Below are positions 9,162 to 17,738 of a DNA stretch of 35,155 bases, in pieces. Where the stretch lies: positions 1 to 35,155 of the forward strand of contig JARDZI010000007.1 in assembly GCA_029240935.1 (NCBI GenBank), in the 5' to 3' direction. The position numbers and the translations under genes were made by a program. Numbering within the stretch: the first letter of the stretch is position 1; each line of letters begins with the position of its first letter. The notes below the pieces were generated by a model. It did no database searches. It worked only from the letters and a program-made list of their open reading frames with translations, and was not told where the DNA came from. This DNA is from Clostridiales bacterium. Its GTDB lineage: Bacteria; Bacillota; Clostridia; Clostridiales; Caloramatoraceae.

Positions 9162-9712
9162 AAAATATTTATGAAGAATGTCCAGTGTATAAAAACAAGC
9201 TTATTACATTAAGACAAACGAGTTTGGAGGATGTCCAAGAGTTATTAAAGTGCTATTCTGATGAAAAAGCAGTACAATTTATTAATTCAGATAATTGCGA
9301 AGGAGATAATTTTCACTATACAACAATTGAAAGAATGAGAAAAGCTATTGAATTTTGGGATTTCTCTTATAAAAAGAAGTACTTTGTAAGATGGACAGTA
9401 ATTTTCAATGAAACAAATGAAAAGGTTGGTACAATTGAAATGTTTCATAGAATTGCAGAGGATGAATTTAATCACTATGGGATATTAAGAATTGATCTAC
9501 AAAGCAAATTCGAAGTTCAACCAGTCATTGATGAAATTTTAGAAATTGCGAATGAAAATTTCTATAAGGCATTTGATGTTCAAGCTATTCTTACTAAAGC
9601 TATTCCGGAGGATACTCAAAGAATTAACTCATTATTGCAAAATGGATACCAACCAATTAACAAAAAAGTAATGATTTATGATAACTACTTTGTAAACAAG
9701 AAGAATATGTAG
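9158..9712 (+). CDS. Divergent GNAT-like acetyltransferase (RimJ/RimL type)
   Basis: This 184-residue protein has a GNAT-like order of segments: NKLITLRQTSLEDVQELLKC at the N-terminus, WTVIFNETNEKVGTIEMF as the central strands, and DTQRINSLLQNGYQPINK near the C-terminus. The usual acetyl-CoA loop (R/Q-x-x-G-x-G/A) is missing: that position reads LQSKFEVQPVIDEIL. It may therefore be inactive or use a different binding mode. ATGA overlap with the previous gene at 9158-9161 suggests coupling. Role unknown. Confidence 0.6.
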   Translation: MKNIYEECPVYKNKLITLRQTSLEDVQELLKCYSDEKAVQFINSDNCEGDNFHYTTIERMRKAIEFWDFSYKKKYFVRWTVIFNETNEKVGTIEMFHRIAEDEFNHYGILRIDLQSKFEVQPVIDEILEIANENFYKAFDVQAILTKAIPEDTQRINSLLQNGYQPINKKVMIYDNYFVNKKNM

Positions 9713-9748
9713 GGCAGAATAGATAAACTTTATAAAAGGAGAAAAATT

Positions 9749-10411
9749 ATGATTGAATCAAAGGCATGGGATTGGAGTAAAAATGAGGATAATTACTGGT
9801 TAATACCTGAAATAGAAGCAGCCTATTTGGCTGAATCATGGAAATCAAAGGGCTTTAATAAATTTCTTGATTTAGGTTGTGGACTTGGGAGACATTCAAT
9901 TTATTTTGCAAAAAAAGGGTTTGAAGTAAATTCAATAGATCTATCTAATTATGGAGTAAATTACCTCAAAAAATGGGCAGAGAAGGAGCAATTGAATATT
10001 GAAATTAACATAAGTGATATGCTTAATTTGCCATTTGATGACAATACCTTTGACTGCATAATGGCATACAATGTTATCTATCACACAGACACTGAAGGGT
10101 TTGTTAAATCACTTAAAGAGATTAAGAGAGTATTGAAAAAGGATGGAGAGCTATTTCTTACTTTAATTTCAAAGAACACTTGGTCATATCAAAGAACTGA
10201 TCAATATAAACGTATCGATAATAATACTATCTTGAGAAATGAGCATGACACAGAAATGGATGTTCCTCATTTTTATGTAGATATTGAAGATATAATAAAG
10301 TATTTCGCAGATTATAATTTCATAAAGAAACCAGTTGAGCAAACAGTATATAAAATGGAAAATAGAGAATATTTTTCGAAGCACTTCAATTTGATCATTA
10401 GCAAGAAATAA
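9749..10411 (+). CDS. Class I SAM-dependent methyltransferase
   Basis: Motif I is FLDLGCGLGRHS at residues 39-50, the SAM-binding glycine loop. VNSIDLS follows as the acidic end of strand 2, and FDCIMAYNVIYHTD is motif IV. The fold is that of Methyltransf_11/25-type small-molecule methyltransferases, and the length of 220 residues is typical. The substrate cannot be told from sequence. An AAAGGAG ribosome site precedes the ATG. It lies 36 nt after the divergent GNAT gene and may be in the same transcript. Confidence 0.85.
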   Translation: MIESKAWDWSKNEDNYWLIPEIEAAYLAESWKSKGFNKFLDLGCGLGRHSIYFAKKGFEVNSIDLSNYGVNYLKKWAEKEQLNIEINISDMLNLPFDDNTFDCIMAYNVIYHTDTEGFVKSLKEIKRVLKKDGELFLTLISKNTWSYQRTDQYKRIDNNTILRNEHDTEMDVPHFYVDIEDIIKYFADYNFIKKPVEQTVYKMENREYFSKHFNLIISKK

Positions 10412-10499
10412 CTATAGTACAGATTGGAGTAGTCTGTGTATAAAAAACATATTTTCAAACAACCAAGATTATAAATTTTTCAAAAGAGGGTGACTTTTT

Positions 10500-10943
10500 A
10501 TGGCAGTTGATGTAAATAGATTAGAAGAATTAATAAAAAAGTGGCAGGGTGTTTTAAGGCTAAGGGACTGGGATATAAAACTGAAAATTGTCGATACAGA
10601 ATGGAGAAAGTCTGGGGACATAAAAATTGATATGGACGATAAAAAGGCAGTAATGCTTATTAACAGTAATCCTAAAAGTACAAACCTTGAAGAGTTGGTT
10701 GTTCACGAACTACTGCACTTGAAGTTATGGGGAATGGACCAGATGATAGAAGGCTTTATAATTCAAACCTTTGGTGAGGACGATACTGATGTAAAAAAAG
10801 ACTTTGCAATGAATCAATTTTTTACTCTCCTTGAATCCACAGTTGAGGATTTAACCAAGGCTCTTCTAAAGGCGAATGACTGTAAAGAAGAATTAAGTTT
10901 TGGAAGACTGCAAAGGGATATAGATGAAGAAATTGGAATGTAA
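10500..10943 (+). CDS. Small HExxH zinc-peptidase-like protein
   Basis: The 147-residue protein contains VVHELLHLKLW at residues 67-77, a HExxH zinc-binding motif. The preceding strand (KKAVMLINSN) and the N-terminal helix with GVLRLRDWDIKL resemble small SprT-like or ImmA-like predicted metallopeptidases. The third ligand is not obvious. There is no signal peptide. An AGAGGGTGA ribosome site is present before the ATG. Repeat A follows directly. A role in clearing a regulator, as for ImmA proteases, would be speculation. Confidence 0.6.
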   Translation: MAVDVNRLEELIKKWQGVLRLRDWDIKLKIVDTEWRKSGDIKIDMDDKKAVMLINSNPKSTNLEELVVHELLHLKLWGMDQMIEGFIIQTFGEDDTDVKKDFAMNQFFTLLESTVEDLTKALLKANDCKEELSFGRLQRDIDEEIGM

Positions 10944-10974
10944 AATGTTAAGGTAATGGTTAAAAATCAAGATG

Positions 10975-11085
10975 ATTAAAATCAACCAGAGATATGTTAA
11001 ACAACACTAATGTCAGTAATACCACCATATCTGGGGGTAAAAGCGACAAGGGAGCTACGATAGTGAAAAAGTTAATGGAAATTCC
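10975..11085 (+). repeat. Structured element A (class 2, attC-like)
   Basis: Bases 10983-11085 align without gaps over 103 positions with element C at 20290-20392. Shared blocks include CAACCAGAG, CACTAATGTC, ATACC.CCATATCT, GATAGTG and GTTAATGGAAAT. CACTA pairs with TAGTG, GTC with GAC, and ACCACC with GGGGGT. The right end GTTAATGGAAATTCC resembles the right ends of the class 1 elements. It separates the HExxH gene from the GNAT gene at 11184. Confidence 0.6.
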
Positions 11086-11183
11086 TTAGAAAGTTTTTGT
11101 TGAAATGATAGAGAGAAAAGGGTTTGAAAACAATTATAGAGAATAGCGAATTAGGAATAATTTATATTAGTGGAGGTAAATGA

Positions 11184-11774
11184 ATGGATATTGAGATATG
11201 TAAGTTGATACCTGAGCTTGCAGAAGATTACGTACATTTTTTTGACACTACACCACATGATAAAAATGTGGTAGAGCATAAATGTTATTGTGTGTGTTGG
11301 TGTAATGATGATTATGAGGGCAAAGATTTTTCAACAGCTGAGAAAAGAAGAAAATATGCCTTACAATATGTTAAAGGCAATAACATTCAAGGTTATCTTG
11401 CTTATAGTGGTAATACGGCCGTTGGATGGTGCAACGCCAATACAAAATCAGATTGCTTGAAATGCGTTAGTTGGCGAAGATTTATGGATTATGTACCTTT
11501 AGAGGAATCTAACACGGGGATAAAGGTGAAATCTGTATTTTGTTTCGTGATTGCACCGGAGATGAAAAGAAAAAGCATTGCCACCCTGCTACTGGAGCGT
11601 GTGTGTAAGGATGCGCTCCAGGATGGATTTGACTTTGTGGAGGTATACCCATACAAAGAATCTAGTTATCAATCATCAGATTTTGGCGGCTATTTTGAGA
11701 TGTATAAAAAAAGTGGGTTTCATGTGTCTTTTGAGACTGAACAAGGGCTTGTCATGAGGAAACAGTTAAAGTAG
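11184..11774 (+). CDS. GNAT family N-acetyltransferase
   Basis: The 196-residue protein has the core GNAT features: GYLAYSGNTAVGWCNA (strands), VFCFVIAPEMKRKSIATLLLERVCKDA (motif A) and GGYFEMYKKSGFHVSF at the end. The first glycine of the acetyl-CoA loop is replaced by serine (KRKSIA instead of RGKGIA). A Cys-rich stretch, HKCYCVCWCNDD, lies near residue 31 and recurs in one branch of GNATs. The gene lies between elements A and B, with no other gene in that interval, so it would be the single gene of one cassette. The ribosome site is GGAGG at the end of the A-type leader. Confidence 0.8.
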   Translation: MDIEICKLIPELAEDYVHFFDTTPHDKNVVEHKCYCVCWCNDDYEGKDFSTAEKRRKYALQYVKGNNIQGYLAYSGNTAVGWCNANTKSDCLKCVSWRRFMDYVPLEESNTGIKVKSVFCFVIAPEMKRKSIATLLLERVCKDALQDGFDFVEVYPYKESSYQSSDFGGYFEMYKKSGFHVSFETEQGLVMRKQLK

Positions 11775-11904
11775 TACTGTACAAAATAGGCAATATATGA
11801 AGCTAATAAATTCCAGTTTATTGTTTAACTAATTTACATAATTTTGTAATGTTCATAAGAGAGTAAGCCTTTTTGAGTTTAAAACTTATGATGGTTTGAG
11901 CGCT

Positions 11905-12040
11905 GGAACTTCCATTAAACAAAGTGTTCAAGTTCGCTTTGGCCAATTAGGGTCAAGGCTTCGAAGCAGCCAAAGCACATCATTTCGCCTCATAAATGGG
12001 CTCAAGGACGTCTTGAACAAGAAACGGTAGAGGACATCCC
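11905..12040 (+). repeat. Structured element B (class 1, attC-like)
   Basis: Left arm GGAACTTCCATTAAAC begins at 11905. Middle arms are GTTCAAG (11926-11932) and CTTGAAC (12012-12018), 7 bp. Inner arms are GCTTTGGC (11936-11943) and GCCAAAGC (11969-11976), 8 bp. The right end, ACGGTAGAGGACATCCC, is diverged from GTTA and pairs poorly with the left arm. The left arm instead matches the right end of element A, 820 bp upstream. Confidence 0.65.
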
Positions 12041-12082
12041 TAAGCAGCTTTTCTCTGAGTTGAAAATATATGGAGGAATAAC

Positions 12083-12526
12083 ATGGAACCCAATATAGAT
12101 TATAAAATCAAATATATAGATAATGAAGAGAAACTGAAACCTGTATTAGAATTATGTTATAATCTTTTAGGTCAACAATCGAGAGAAATAGAAAATTATA
12201 CATATGATGCTTGGAAAAACAGAATTAGTAAATGGTCAAATGTTTTGATATACGCTGAATTTGATGGTAAAGTAATATCTGCTGTACTTGGCAGACCAGA
12301 AAATAATGATAGTTTAGTCATGGGGTTTGTTGCGTGTGATGAGAAATTTAGAAATCAAGGCATCACTAGGTCCCTTGTTAATGACTTTGAAAATAATGCA
12401 AAAATGTTAGGATTTAAATATATAACATTAGGAGCAAGACCTAATGCAAATAATTTTTATGAAAAATGTGGTTATATTGAAATTGATGAAATGTATGGAC
12501 AGAAAATCTATAAAAAGATTTTATAA
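12083..12526 (+). CDS. GNAT family N-acetyltransferase
   Basis: A single-domain GNAT of 147 residues. VLIYAEFDGKVISAVLGR forms the first strands, VMGFVACDEKFRNQGITRSLVNDFE carries the acetyl-CoA loop (RNQGIT), and NANNFYEKCGYIEID is the C-terminal signature. Length is normal. The ATG at 12083 follows TGGAGGAATAAC. It lies directly downstream of element B, like a gene in the following cassette. The substrate is unknown. Confidence 0.85.
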   Translation: MEPNIDYKIKYIDNEEKLKPVLELCYNLLGQQSREIENYTYDAWKNRISKWSNVLIYAEFDGKVISAVLGRPENNDSLVMGFVACDEKFRNQGITRSLVNDFENNAKMLGFKYITLGARPNANNFYEKCGYIEIDEMYGQKIYKKIL

Positions 12527-12546
12527 TTAAAATATTTTAAATGTAA

Positions 12547-12648
12547 ATACTGTTGAATAATGGATTTGTATTATGCAAGATATTTGAGATTGATGATGGT
12601 TCGTTTGTGGAAATGCATAGTAAAGAAATAATTCACTCTATAATCTGA
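12547..12648 (+). pseudogene. Short gene remnant in the 12527-12838 gap
   Basis: An open stretch without a start codon reads ILLNNGFVLCKIFEIDDGSF and continues to a TGA at 12646-12648. It looks like the C-terminal end of a lost protein, family not recognised. The rest of this gap holds a TTGTTTATCAAAATTTTT segment (12701-12718) that recurs before element D at 20814, and otherwise nothing I can name. Confidence 0.3.
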
Positions 12649-12838
12649 AAATTTAAAGCATATTGTAAAACAGAAGTACTTAATTCTCACTTTTCTTATA
12701 TTGTTTATCAAAATTTTTGGATTAGTTTGATTGAAAGCTTAAGATTTAATTGCTTAATAATGAATGACAACATTAGACTATTTTTTTATTTAGCCTAGAG
12801 TATAAATTTATTGATTATGTTTTGTGGAGGAATTATGA

Positions 12839-13654
12839 ATGAGAAATATCATAGATCAAGATCTTGTTTTTGAGCAGCTAATGACTGAAGAGGAATTGAT
12901 TCGTTTTAGTATGTTTTATGCCATATGTATAGCTAATGATTCTTTTATTGTAACAAATGATAATAATGTAATTATTGGGCAAGAACGTCCAACATCGCCT
13001 TTATGGATTTATATTAAGAATAATTTATCTGATGATGAACGAGAAGAAGTTGTTAAAATCATATGCGAAAGACTTGCACTTAACACTACTCTTAATGTAG
13101 ACGGAGAAGAAAAATACCTTAAATCAATACTTGAAGAGGTTTCAAGTGTCTCTGGAGTTCCCTTTAAGATAAGTCTTCCTAAAAATTCATATGTTTGTCA
13201 TAAACCTATAAAGCCTGAAATAATTTGTGGTGGTTTATCAAAAGCGAGGGAGAATGATTTAGAAACCCTTTCTGTATTTTCTAGAGATAATTGGGAAGAT
13301 ATTGGTTTTGGAATTCTTACACCAGAGCAAGCTAATAATTTCGCACAACGAAAACTAACTAACTCTGATTTTCATGTTTGGAGGAATGATAATGAAAGAG
13401 TTGTTGCCATGGCATCTGTACATAAATATGGGGACGTTGTACTAACTGATGGTGTCTTTACTGATAGAAATGAACGTAATAAGGGATATGCAAAATTTTT
13501 AATGTATAGAATTACAAAAGATTTGCTTAATGAGGGTTTCATGCCGATATTATATGCTGACCGTAGAAAAGCAGCTCCAAATCATGTATATAAAAGTATT
13601 GGTTATGAATATTGTGGGGAGGTTACTGAATATAGATTTTTAAATTGCAAATAA
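12839..13654 (+). CDS. GNAT family N-acetyltransferase, two-part, 271 residues
   Basis: The C-terminal half is the GNAT domain: VVAMASVHKYGDVVLTDGVF, then TDRNERNKGYAKFLMYRI with the acetyl-CoA loop RNKGYA, then HVYKSIGYEYCGEVTEYRF. The N-terminal 130 residues are acidic and helical and match no family I recognise; they may be a degenerate GNAT lobe, as in FR47-type two-domain proteins. GGAGG at 12826-12830 lies 8 nt before the ATG at 12839; another ATG at 12835 is out of frame. A weak terminator hairpin follows at about 13679. Confidence 0.75.
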   Translation: MRNIIDQDLVFEQLMTEEELIRFSMFYAICIANDSFIVTNDNNVIIGQERPTSPLWIYIKNNLSDDEREEVVKIICERLALNTTLNVDGEEKYLKSILEEVSSVSGVPFKISLPKNSYVCHKPIKPEIICGGLSKARENDLETLSVFSRDNWEDIGFGILTPEQANNFAQRKLTNSDFHVWRNDNERVVAMASVHKYGDVVLTDGVFTDRNERNKGYAKFLMYRITKDLLNEGFMPILYADRRKAAPNHVYKSIGYEYCGEVTEYRFLNCK

Positions 13655-13678
13655 TTCGAAATTTAGTAGTTTATAGAA

Positions 13679-13708
13679 AAGCGAGACATTGTGAATCTCA
13701 CTCTTTTG
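13679..13708 (+). terminator. Weak intrinsic terminator
   Basis: GAGA and TCTC form a short stem with G-C closure one base further out and a 9-nt loop, followed by CTCTTTTG. It lies 25 nt after the GNAT gene at 12839. The stem has one mismatch, so function is uncertain. Confidence 0.35.
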
Positions 13709-13875
13709 AATGATGATTTAGTTGTATGAAAAATTAAGTTTGAAAAAACTGTGTAATAAATGGTGCAATTAGCAATGTTATTTTGGTGTTTTATCGTAGG
13801 TAACCTAGGATTATTGATTTTTTGTATAGCTGAAAGTGGTTTTGATTTGGAATATTTTTAAAGAGAGGTGTTTTT

Positions 13876-14448
13876 ATGCAAATAAAGCTTGAAAAGTTTA
13901 AGACAGATGAAATTCCAAAATTGGTATCATGGATTCCAGATAAAGAGTTTTTACTGCAGTGGGGAGGTCCTGCATATTCAATTTCTTTGATTAATGAACA
14001 GCTTCTTAATGATGTAAAGTCTATGGATGAGGATGAACCTAAAAATTTGATGTTCAGTGCAAAAGTGATTAATAGTAATGAAATGGTAGGTCATATTCAA
14101 CTATTAGGAATAGACAGAACAAATATGTCTGCTAGAATAGGAAGAGTTCTTGTTGGAGAAATGGAGAACAGAAATAAAGGAATTGGACTACAAATGGTTA
14201 ATCACCTCTTAGAAATCGCATTTAATAAATTACATTTGCATAGGATAGACTTGGGTGTGTTTGATTTTAATAAATCAGCTATTGCATGTTATGAAAAAGC
14301 AGGATTTATTATCGAAGGAAAGTTTAGAGATTGTAGAAAAATTGATGAACAATATTGGTCTTTAATTAATATGAGTATTCTTGAGGAAGAGTACAAGAAT
14401 ATATTTGATGGGAAATCACCATATAACATTGAAATTGCTAATATTTAA
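13876..14448 (+). CDS. GNAT family N-acetyltransferase (RimJ/RimL type)
   Basis: The 190-residue protein has the RimJ/RimL layout: VGHIQLLGIDRTNMSARIGR, then GEMENRNKGIGLQMVNHLL with the acetyl-CoA loop NRNKGIG. It ends with LGVFDFNKSAIACYEKAGF and IIEGKFRDCRKIDEQYWSL, which are hallmark blocks of this subfamily. Members acetylate protein N-termini or small molecules; the target here is unknown. An AGAGAGGTG ribosome site precedes the ATG. Confidence 0.88.
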   Translation: MQIKLEKFKTDEIPKLVSWIPDKEFLLQWGGPAYSISLINEQLLNDVKSMDEDEPKNLMFSAKVINSNEMVGHIQLLGIDRTNMSARIGRVLVGEMENRNKGIGLQMVNHLLEIAFNKLHLHRIDLGVFDFNKSAIACYEKAGFIIEGKFRDCRKIDEQYWSLINMSILEEEYKNIFDGKSPYNIEIANI

Positions 14449-14493
14449 AGTTGCATGCATTTAGCAGATCTAAAAGTATAGAAGGAGAAACAT

Positions 14494-15411
14494 ATGAAAA
14501 GATTCATGATAGGTCAATTCAATAAATTTGATGTAAATAGGCAAAATAGAGATTTTAGGGATTATTTTTTTGGCATCGAAGTTAATCAATTGGAATCCAT
14601 TAGTGAATTGGAAATATTGAAGGATAATATTAGAGAAGGAAATTTGAATATAGGAATTCATTTTCCATTGCTGAAAAATCAATGGAGATCTAGGGATCCT
14701 CAATATCTTTCCAAGGATGAAACAACTTATATTGAGTCCATTGATTACATGGAAAAGGAATTTGTGAAAGCCAAGGAGCTTAATCCAGATTATATTTTGC
14801 TTCATTATCCCAAACCAGTTATTTTAGATGATAGAGTTGATTGGTCATCTTGGAGATTTTTTGATGATACGGAATATTATTATGAATCCGAAATTTCATA
14901 CCAATTCTTTGAGGAAAAAAGCAGAAATTTTTTTAAAATATTATCTGAAGCGGGTAAAAAATATAATTTTACTCCGGTATTGGAGCTAGATGGGTTAAAT
15001 AAATATGTATATGAAACAAACTTGCTTGAAGGCTTATTGAATGAATACCCAAATATCAAACTGTGTCTTGATTTTGGCAGAATACACCTACAGGATTGTA
15101 TTGATGATAACTTTAGGGGACTGGATATAGTAAGGAAGTTTGGAAGATATACTTATCTTGTACATTTGTGGAATTCAAGTATAGATAGAAATGGACATTA
15201 CCCTGCACTGAAGTCCCTAAGGGTAGAGGATGGATGGGGAGATATGGAAGCATATTTTGGGATTTTGAATGAGATGAATGATAAGTACAAAGTGTTGTTT
15301 GAACATCAGTCTCAACTTATAAGTGACTTTGAACTGGAAGAATGTTATAAATGGATCGGTGAGCTGGTGAGGAAGGTACCTACTAATAATGACGTTAATA
15401 ACAATCTATGA
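14494..15411 (+). CDS. Sugar-phosphate isomerase/epimerase-like TIM-barrel protein
   Basis: The protein has 305 residues. Segments NIGIHFPLL, PDYILLHYPKP, FTPVLELDGLN, IKLCLDFGRIHLQD, YTYLVHLWNSS and YKVLFEHQSQ look like successive barrel strands carrying His, Glu and Asp ligands. This is the xylose-isomerase-like / AP-endonuclease 2 family (divalent-metal TIM barrels that isomerise sugars or cut abasic DNA). The match is to the fold rather than to a specific enzyme. AGAAGGAG precedes the ATG. It lies 45 nt after the RimJ-like gene. Confidence 0.7.
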   Translation: MKRFMIGQFNKFDVNRQNRDFRDYFFGIEVNQLESISELEILKDNIREGNLNIGIHFPLLKNQWRSRDPQYLSKDETTYIESIDYMEKEFVKAKELNPDYILLHYPKPVILDDRVDWSSWRFFDDTEYYYESEISYQFFEEKSRNFFKILSEAGKKYNFTPVLELDGLNKYVYETNLLEGLLNEYPNIKLCLDFGRIHLQDCIDDNFRGLDIVRKFGRYTYLVHLWNSSIDRNGHYPALKSLRVEDGWGDMEAYFGILNEMNDKYKVLFEHQSQLISDFELEECYKWIGELVRKVPTNNDVNNNL

Positions 15412-15442
15412 GTACTTCAGTAAAATATAAAAGAGGTGTTCA

Positions 15443-15829
15443 ATGAAAGATAAGCGCAACAGAGCATTTTACCTGATAATGATATTTGTCGTTATTTGTT
15501 TAGGCCTTTTATCAAGAAGAATGACTGCCTATATACCATATACAATCAACTTGTATCTAGGGGACTCACTGTGGGCACTCATGATATATCTGATTGTGTG
15601 CATGATTTTCAGAAGCTGGACAACTAAGAGAACTGCATTAATAAGTATTCTATTCTGTTTCTCAATTGAGTTTAGCCAGTTATACCACAGTAACTGGATT
15701 GATGTGATCAGAAGGACAACTTTAGGGGGACTAATTCTAGGATATGGCTTTTTGTGGAGAGATTTGGCAGCTTATTTATTAGGTATAGGATTTGGAATAG
15801 TAATTGACCATAAATTAAATATGAGGTGA
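15443..15829 (+). CDS. DUF2809 membrane protein
   Basis: A 128-residue protein with four likely membrane segments: AFYLIMIFVVICLGLL, LWALMIYLIVCMIF, ALISILFCFSIEFSQL and LAAYLLGIGFGIVI. The conserved blocks LSRR, YLGDSLWALMIY, FSIEFSQLYH and RRTTLGGLILG are characteristic of DUF2809, whose function is unknown. AAGAGGTGTTC gives the ribosome site. Its stop lies only 6 nt before the next gene, so they are co-transcribed. Confidence 0.85.
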   Translation: MKDKRNRAFYLIMIFVVICLGLLSRRMTAYIPYTINLYLGDSLWALMIYLIVCMIFRSWTTKRTALISILFCFSIEFSQLYHSNWIDVIRRTTLGGLILGYGFLWRDLAAYLLGIGFGIVIDHKLNMR

Positions 15830-15835
15830 TATTTC

Positions 15836-16462
15836 ATGATGAACAGCAAAGGCTTTGACAACTGGGCTGGTGAATATGATGAAAGTATTGCAAAGAGCAA
15901 GGGGTATCCCTTTGAAGGATATTATAATGTGTTAGCATATGTACACAATATGATCCAAATTAATAATGACACTAAAATTCTAGACATTGGAGTAGGAACT
16001 GGACAATTAACCTATGAACTATATAAAAAGGGCGGACATGTTTATGGAATTGACTTTTCAGAAAAAATGCTTGAATTTGCCAGAGAAAGGATGCCAGGAG
16101 CTATATTTTATAAATTTAACTTTAATAATGGAATACCAGAAGAGATAAAAGATTTAAAATTTGATTATATTGTTTCATCCTATGCCATTCATCATATAGA
16201 TGATAAACAAAAATTAAATTTTATTAAGGAATTAAAGAGCATTTTAAAGTATAATGGAATTATTGTATTAGCTGATGTTGCATTTAAAACTAGAGATGCA
16301 TTGAAAAAGTGCAAAGAAAAGGTGGGTAATGGGTGGGATAATGATGAAATATATATGATAGCCAATGAGATGGAGTCAGAACTAAGAAGAGAAGGATTTC
16401 TAACTGATTATGTTCAGATGTCCTCATGCGCAGGAATTTTAAAGATCAAGCTTGGAGCTTAA
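15836..16462 (+). CDS. Class I SAM-dependent methyltransferase
   Basis: Motif I is ILDIGVGTGQLTYEL at residues 48-62. VYGIDFSEKMLEFA is the strand-2 region with the acidic residue. FDYIVSSYAIHHID is motif IV, and YNGIIVLADVAF the next strand. It resembles the Methyltransf_25/YrrT-like small-molecule methyltransferases. Length is 208 residues. GAGGTGATATTTC precedes the ATG. It lies 6 nt after DUF2809. It shares only general fold features with the methyltransferase at 9749. Confidence 0.85.
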   Translation: MMNSKGFDNWAGEYDESIAKSKGYPFEGYYNVLAYVHNMIQINNDTKILDIGVGTGQLTYELYKKGGHVYGIDFSEKMLEFARERMPGAIFYKFNFNNGIPEEIKDLKFDYIVSSYAIHHIDDKQKLNFIKELKSILKYNGIIVLADVAFKTRDALKKCKEKVGNGWDNDEIYMIANEMESELRREGFLTDYVQMSSCAGILKIKLGA

Positions 16463-16488
16463 AAGAAGTTACTAGGAAGGAGTAAATC

Positions 16489-16926
16489 ATGGAAATAACA
16501 TTTAATCATGCTACAGCAAATGATATAGAGGTGTTATTTGAGTTAAACAAAAAGCTTATAGAGAAATATGAAACTAACTTAAATCACGATTTTGAAAAGA
16601 TTTATTCCTGGGTAAAAAGAAAGCTAGAAAATAATATAAAAAGCTATCAGTGTATATACTTTGATGGTATAAAGGTAGGCTATTTTTATCTGCATAATGA
16701 TGGTGAAAAACTTGAACTTGATGACTTATATATTTTTGATGAATTTCAAGGAGGAGGCATAGGAACAAGGGTTTTAAAATATGTTGCTTCAATTGCAGCA
16801 GAAAAAAATAAAGCTGTTTTCTTATATGTGTTTGCAAAGAACCATGGAGCTATTAGATTATATCTTAGGAATGGATATGAGATTGTAAAGAATATTGATG
16901 ACAGTAGATACATAATGAGTACATAA
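16489..16926 (+). CDS. GNAT family N-acetyltransferase
   Basis: A 145-residue single-domain GNAT. YFDGIKVGYFYLHNDGEKLE gives the strands, LDDLYIFDEFQGGGIGTRVL the acetyl-CoA loop (QGGGIG), and NHGAIRLYLRNGYEIVKN the C-terminal block. All key elements are present, so it is probably active. GGAAGGAG precedes the ATG, and the gene lies 26 nt after the methyltransferase. It is the last gene of the first accessory run. Confidence 0.88.
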   Translation: MEITFNHATANDIEVLFELNKKLIEKYETNLNHDFEKIYSWVKRKLENNIKSYQCIYFDGIKVGYFYLHNDGEKLELDDLYIFDEFQGGGIGTRVLKYVASIAAEKNKAVFLYVFAKNHGAIRLYLRNGYEIVKNIDDSRYIMST

Positions 16927-17015
16927 GAGAACTCAGATTTTATGGAGCACTAAAAATGAAGTAATGAATAAATTAAACAAGCCTAGACAATAAAATTTTT
17001 AGGGGGATGACAAAT

Positions 17016-17516
17016 ATGATTACTAACTTAAAAAAAAGGACTGGGTTTATCATAATGATACTAGTAATAACTACATTGTTTATTGGATGCAACAAGCAGG
17101 AAAATAGCAATAACAGTTTATTAAAAAGTATTGGAATTGAAAGTTTGGAAAGTGATGCTTTAGCTGTAATTATAAACAATCCATCAGATGACAAGCTTGA
17201 TAAAGTAACTGATCTTAAAACTTTTGAATATGATAAAACATCCAATGAGACGCTTTTGCTAGTACCAAGATTTAATAAAATGAGTATTGAAATCAAATCA
17301 TTAGTATGGGAGAATGATGCTTTAAAAGAGGATGAAACTATTTACAAGGAAGAAAACACAAAAGATGGATTTGGATTATTCTTAAGAGCATATCGTCCAG
17401 AAGGATCACCAGCAATAAAAATTTGCGTTGAGGGAAATGACATGAAGGGTGAATATATACTATCCTATAATGGGAAGGATGGTACCCCTGACATTGAATA
17501 TATAGTAAAAGAATAG
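17016..17516 (+). CDS. Predicted lipoprotein of unknown family
   Basis: From the ATG at 17016 the protein has 166 residues. It starts with a basic stretch (MITNLKKRTG), a hydrophobic core (FIIMILVITTLFIG) and a Cys directly after it (FIGC), a lipobox-like signal, so it is probably exported and lipid-anchored. The mature part is acidic and has no family I recognise. I prefer 17016 over the ATG at 17007 because AGGGGG ends at 17005 and would be too close to 17007. A terminator follows. Confidence 0.7.
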   Translation: MITNLKKRTGFIIMILVITTLFIGCNKQENSNNSLLKSIGIESLESDALAVIINNPSDDKLDKVTDLKTFEYDKTSNETLLLVPRFNKMSIEIKSLVWENDALKEDETIYKEENTKDGFGLFLRAYRPEGSPAIKICVEGNDMKGEYILSYNGKDGTPDIEYIVKE

Positions 17517-17571
17517 TTTTAATATAAAGTAAGTTTTGATTTTAAAGATAAATAAATATAAATGTAAAATT

Positions 17572-17601
17572 GGAGCAGCAAAATGCTGCTCTATTTTTAT
17601 T
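17572..17601 (+). terminator. Intrinsic terminator after the lipoprotein gene
   Basis: GAGCAGC and GCTGCTC form a 7-bp stem with a 4-nt loop, followed by TATTTTTATT. It separates the lipoprotein gene from the ECF sigma operon. Confidence 0.85.
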
Positions 17602-17660
17602 GTAAAAACATCATTTATGTGCAATTATTAAAATATCATAAAAAGTTTTTTGTTATCCAT

Positions 17661-17684
17661 GGGATAACATTAAAATCATACGTC
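17661..17684 (+). promoter_or_regulatory. Candidate ECF sigma promoter, locus 1
   Basis: GGGATA (17661-17666) is followed after 14 bases by CGTC (17681-17684), then ATATATATGAAA-like sequence. The same two boxes with the same 14-base gap stand before the paralogous gene at 32630. CGTC is a common -10 core of ECF-type promoters. It lies 55 nt before the start codon of the DUF5668/DUF4097 gene, whose operon encodes an ECF sigma factor. Confidence 0.6.
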
Positions 17685-17738
17685 AATATATATGAAAGGT
17701 AAAGAATAGGCATAATTTGATAGTGAGGAGGCTTTTAT

